Assembly (NCBI GenBank): GCA_001313065.1
Contig: BBFD01000169.1
Coordinates: forward strand, 1 to 9,021
Length of the DNA stretch: 9,021 nt
Source of the DNA: Silvimonas sp. JCM 19000
GTDB taxonomy: Bacteria > Pseudomonadota > Gammaproteobacteria > Burkholderiales > Chitinibacteraceae
Direction of reading: 5' to 3'
Shown here: positions 7,086-9,021 of the stretch, one piece after another
Numbering within the stretch: position 1 is the first letter of the stretch
Layout of the letters: each line of letters begins with the position of its first letter
Made by a program: the position numbers and the translations under genes
Notes under the pieces: generated by a model
What the model saw: the letters and a program-made list of their open reading frames with translations, nothing else
The model's database searches: none
What the model was told of the DNA's origin: nothing

Positions 7086-7462
7086 TTACTCCGGCTGGCA
7101 GCTGATGGTGGCCATGCGCTTGACGATCCAGTCATGGTCGGCCTTGAGCCAGGCATCCGCGCGGAGGCGGGCTTTGTCTTCATTGCGTTTTTTTTGTCTT
7201 CGCGCAATAAACGGCATTCCGGCGTAATGCTGTCGGCCACCGGCTGGGCGGACGCCAGTTGCACCGCGCTGGCCGTTTCGCCGTTCAAACGCGGCGGCGC
7301 GGTCACGGCTTTGACAAAATGCGCGCCGCTTACCTCACAGGGATCACTTTGATACACGGTGCGCCCACGTGCATCTTTGCATTTGTTGACGCTATCGGCG
7401 TGGGCCGCGCCCTCGCAACATAAAGCGCCCACTGCCAACACAAAACTGAACAACCGAACCAT
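7086..7462 (-). CDS. DUF4124 domain secreted protein, frame break as written
   Basis: 124 residues after repair. The signal peptide MVRLFSFVLAVGALCCEGAAHA is followed directly by the DUF4124-type motif NKCKDARGRTVYQSDPC. That is a short domain with paired Cys common at the N-terminus of small envelope proteins in beta- and gammaproteobacteria. The frame slips in the eight-T run 7188-7195 (A on the coding strand). Reducing it to six gives LLREDKKRNEDKARLRADAW and then HDWIVKRMATISCQPE ending at TAA 7088-7086. Removing only one base gives an immediate stop, so two extra bases (or one missing) are needed. The ATG at 7462 has GGAG 5 bases upstream, better than an in-frame ATG at 7489. Function unknown; probably its own transcription unit. 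Confidence 0.75.
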
Positions 7463-7509
7463 AGCCACTCCGAGTAATGGCGCGAGCATACCTTGGGCCT
7501 GGTGACATA

Positions 7510-7538
7510 TGTATATGGCATAGGTGCGAAAACGGCAG
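7510..7538 (-). promoter_or_regulatory. Possible promoter for the DUF4124 gene
   Basis: On the minus strand CTGCCG (7538-7533) and TATACA (7515-7510) are separated by 17 bases, placing a transcription start about 40 bases upstream of the ATG at 7462. The -10 match is fair, the -35 match poor. This lies after the fruA hairpin, which supports an independent transcript. Confidence 0.25.
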
Positions 7539-7552
7539 AAGTCGAGCCAGAT

Positions 7553-7578
7553 GTGGCGCTCGTCGCAACGAGCGCCAC
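7553..7578 (-). terminator. Strong hairpin after fruA, likely transcription terminator
   Basis: A perfect 11-bp stem, GTGGCGCTCGT with ACGAGCGCCAC around the tetraloop CGCA, starts 17 bases after the fruA stop. Flanking AGCCA and TGGCT can extend the pairing past a three-base bulge. On the minus strand no clear U-run follows, so it may act with Rho or mainly protect the mRNA 3' end. Placement at the end of a fru operon supports the terminator reading. Confidence 0.6.
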
Positions 7579-7595
7579 TGGCTTGCTGCTCAGTC

Positions 7596-9021
7596 TTACG
7601 CAGACGCCCCGGTGCTGGCTGCTTTATCCAGCGCCGGTTTCAGTACAAACAGCGCCAGCGCGGTGACGACCGTACCGGCCACCAGCGCCACGATATACAT
7701 GCCCAGATGGCTGATCGCATCGGGAATCGGCAACACAAAAAACACCGCCGTGCGGCACTTTGAGCCCCGCCCCGGCCGCCAGCGAAATCGCTCCCGCCAC
7801 CGCCGAACCCAACACGCATGCCGGGAGCACCCGCATCGGATCACGCGCGGCAAACGGAATCGCGCCCTCGGTGATAAAAGCCAGACCCAGCACCGCAGCC
7901 GCCTTGGCAGCGTCGCGGTCTTCGGCCGTAAAGCGGTTTTTTGAACAGCCAGCACGCCAGCGCAATGCCTAGCGGCGGCGTCATGCCTGCTGCCATCACC
8001 GCCGCCATCGGCGTATAAACGCCACTCACCACCAGGCCGGTGCTGAAGGCATACGCCGCCTTGTTGACCGGCCCGCCCATATCGATGGCCATCATCGCGC
8101 CCAGTATTGCGCCCAACAGCAAGGCACTGCTGCCTTGCAGACCTTTAAGCCAGGTTTCCAGCGCTTTGAGTACCAGCGCAACCGGCTCACCCACCACGTA
8201 CAACATCAGCAGGCCCACCACCAAGGTGGAGAGCAGCGGCAGGATCAGTACCGGCTTGAGCCCGGCCAGGTTGCGCGGCAAACGAATGCGCTGATTGAGC
8301 CAGCGCGTGGCATAACCCGCGATAAACCCGGCGACGATACCCCCCAGAAAACCCGCGCCCAAGGTACTGGCCAACATGCCACCCACCAGGCCAGGGGTAA
8401 GACCCGGTCTATCCGCGATCGACCACGCGATATACGCGGCCAACACCGGCACCATCAAGGCAAACGCACCTTTGGCGCCGATCTGGAACAGCGCCCATGC
8501 CAGCGTGCCTTTGTGCGTGTCGTCAAACGCATAGATACCGCCGAGCGCAAACGCCAGCGCAATCAGTAAACCGCCTGCCACCACCAGCGGCAGCATGTAC
8601 GACACGCCCGTCATCAGATGCTTGTACGGGCCATTACCATTACCCGCCTTGCCGGTCTCAGCAGGCTCGCTGGCCGCTTCGGCGCTATTTTCGTTGCGCC
8701 AGACCCGGGCATCCGCCAGCGCTTGCGTGATCAAAGCTGCGCCGTCGCTGATCGCCACTTTGGTGCCACAGCGATATAGCGGTTTGCCGACGAAGCGCGC
8801 CAGATCGACCTGGGCGTCGGCGGCAATCAGCACCAGATCGGCGGCGGCAATCTGCGCCGCGTTCAGGCTGTTTTGCGTGCCGACCGAACCCTGGGTTTCC
8901 ACATGAATCTGGTCGCCGCGTTGTCGGGCAGCTTGCTCTAATGCTTCCGCCGCCATAAAGGTATGCGCGATCCCGGTCGGGCATGAGGTGATTGCGACGA
9001 TGCGCAAGGCTTGCGCGGCCG
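7596..9021 (-). CDS. fruA: PTS fructose transporter subunit EIIBC, partial, two frame breaks as written
   Basis: This is the fructose-specific membrane transporter that phosphorylates fructose during uptake; its 5' end lies beyond the right edge. The visible part, about 473 residues after repair, starts inside the chain just before [20 protein letters not shown], whose Cys is the EIIB phosphorylation site. A linker rich in Glu, Ala and Gly leads to the membrane EIIC domain, beginning [19 protein letters not shown]. It contains [11 protein letters not shown] and [17 protein letters not shown], hallmark EIIC segments. Removing one base from each of two six-base A/T runs restores the frame: 7937-7942 (gives [15 protein letters not shown]) and 7737-7742 (gives [18 protein letters not shown]). 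The chain ends KAASTGASA at TAA 7598-7596. FruA is normally about 560-580 residues, so roughly 100 are missing upstream, perhaps with an extra EIIB-like domain. In the usual fruBKA order this is the last gene. Confidence 0.93.

Noticed and set aside
7841..9007. Treating the fruA frame ending at 7841 as a complete shorter EIIBC
   Set aside because: The end after LFKK is out of frame with the family. The true C-terminal EIIC segments ([18 protein letters not shown]) continue in the other frames after single-base repairs.

Overview
The window looks like chromosomal DNA of a GC-rich Gram-negative bacterium, most likely a betaproteobacterium. This rests on the high GC content, the outer-membrane porin, the DUF4124 protein, the fructose PTS and the family make-up; I cannot name the genus. 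No RNA genes, insertion sequences, CRISPR arrays or phage genes are visible.

Layout. (1) Positions 1-3764, minus strand: a tight operon read from right to left. It runs isochorismatase-family hydrolase, YtcJ-type metal-dependent amidohydrolase, two tandem small XapX-domain membrane proteins, DoxX-family membrane protein, and a DUF1275 (YoaK-type) membrane protein cut by the window edge. Several neighbours share stop/start overlaps. (2) Positions 3765-4031: the divergent intergenic region. (3) Positions 4032-4669, plus strand: an orphan NarL/LuxR-type response regulator, with no histidine kinase in view. (4) Positions 4699-6982, minus strand: a secreted two-domain VOC (glyoxalase-fold) protein, followed with a 4-base ATGA overlap by an alginate-export-type outer-membrane porin. 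(5) Positions 7086-7462, minus: a small secreted DUF4124 protein. (6) Positions 7596-9021, minus: the 3' part of fruA, the fructose PTS EIIBC, followed by a strong hairpin.

The main property of the window is that many genes are out of frame as written, and the breaks follow a rule. In coding sequence I count ten A/T homopolymers of six or more. Nine sit exactly at a frame break: four in the amidohydrolase, one in the first XapX gene, one in the response regulator, one in the DUF4124 gene and two in fruA. Removing one or two bases from the run restores the family sequence each time. Three further breaks, two in XapX and one in the VOC gene, are repaired by adding one base to a short G/C run. 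A systematic homopolymer error in the sequence is a simpler explanation than simultaneous decay of unrelated genes including fruA. I therefore annotate these as CDS with the frame breaks marked.

How the genes may work together (inference): the first operon pairs two soluble hydrolases with four small integral membrane proteins, and the divergent regulator is a natural candidate to control it. The substrate is unknown. The VOC/porin pair suggests an envelope function. The fructose PTS is an unrelated housekeeping locus. I found no convincing new defence or mobile system; the hydrolase/membrane-protein operon is the least characterised part.
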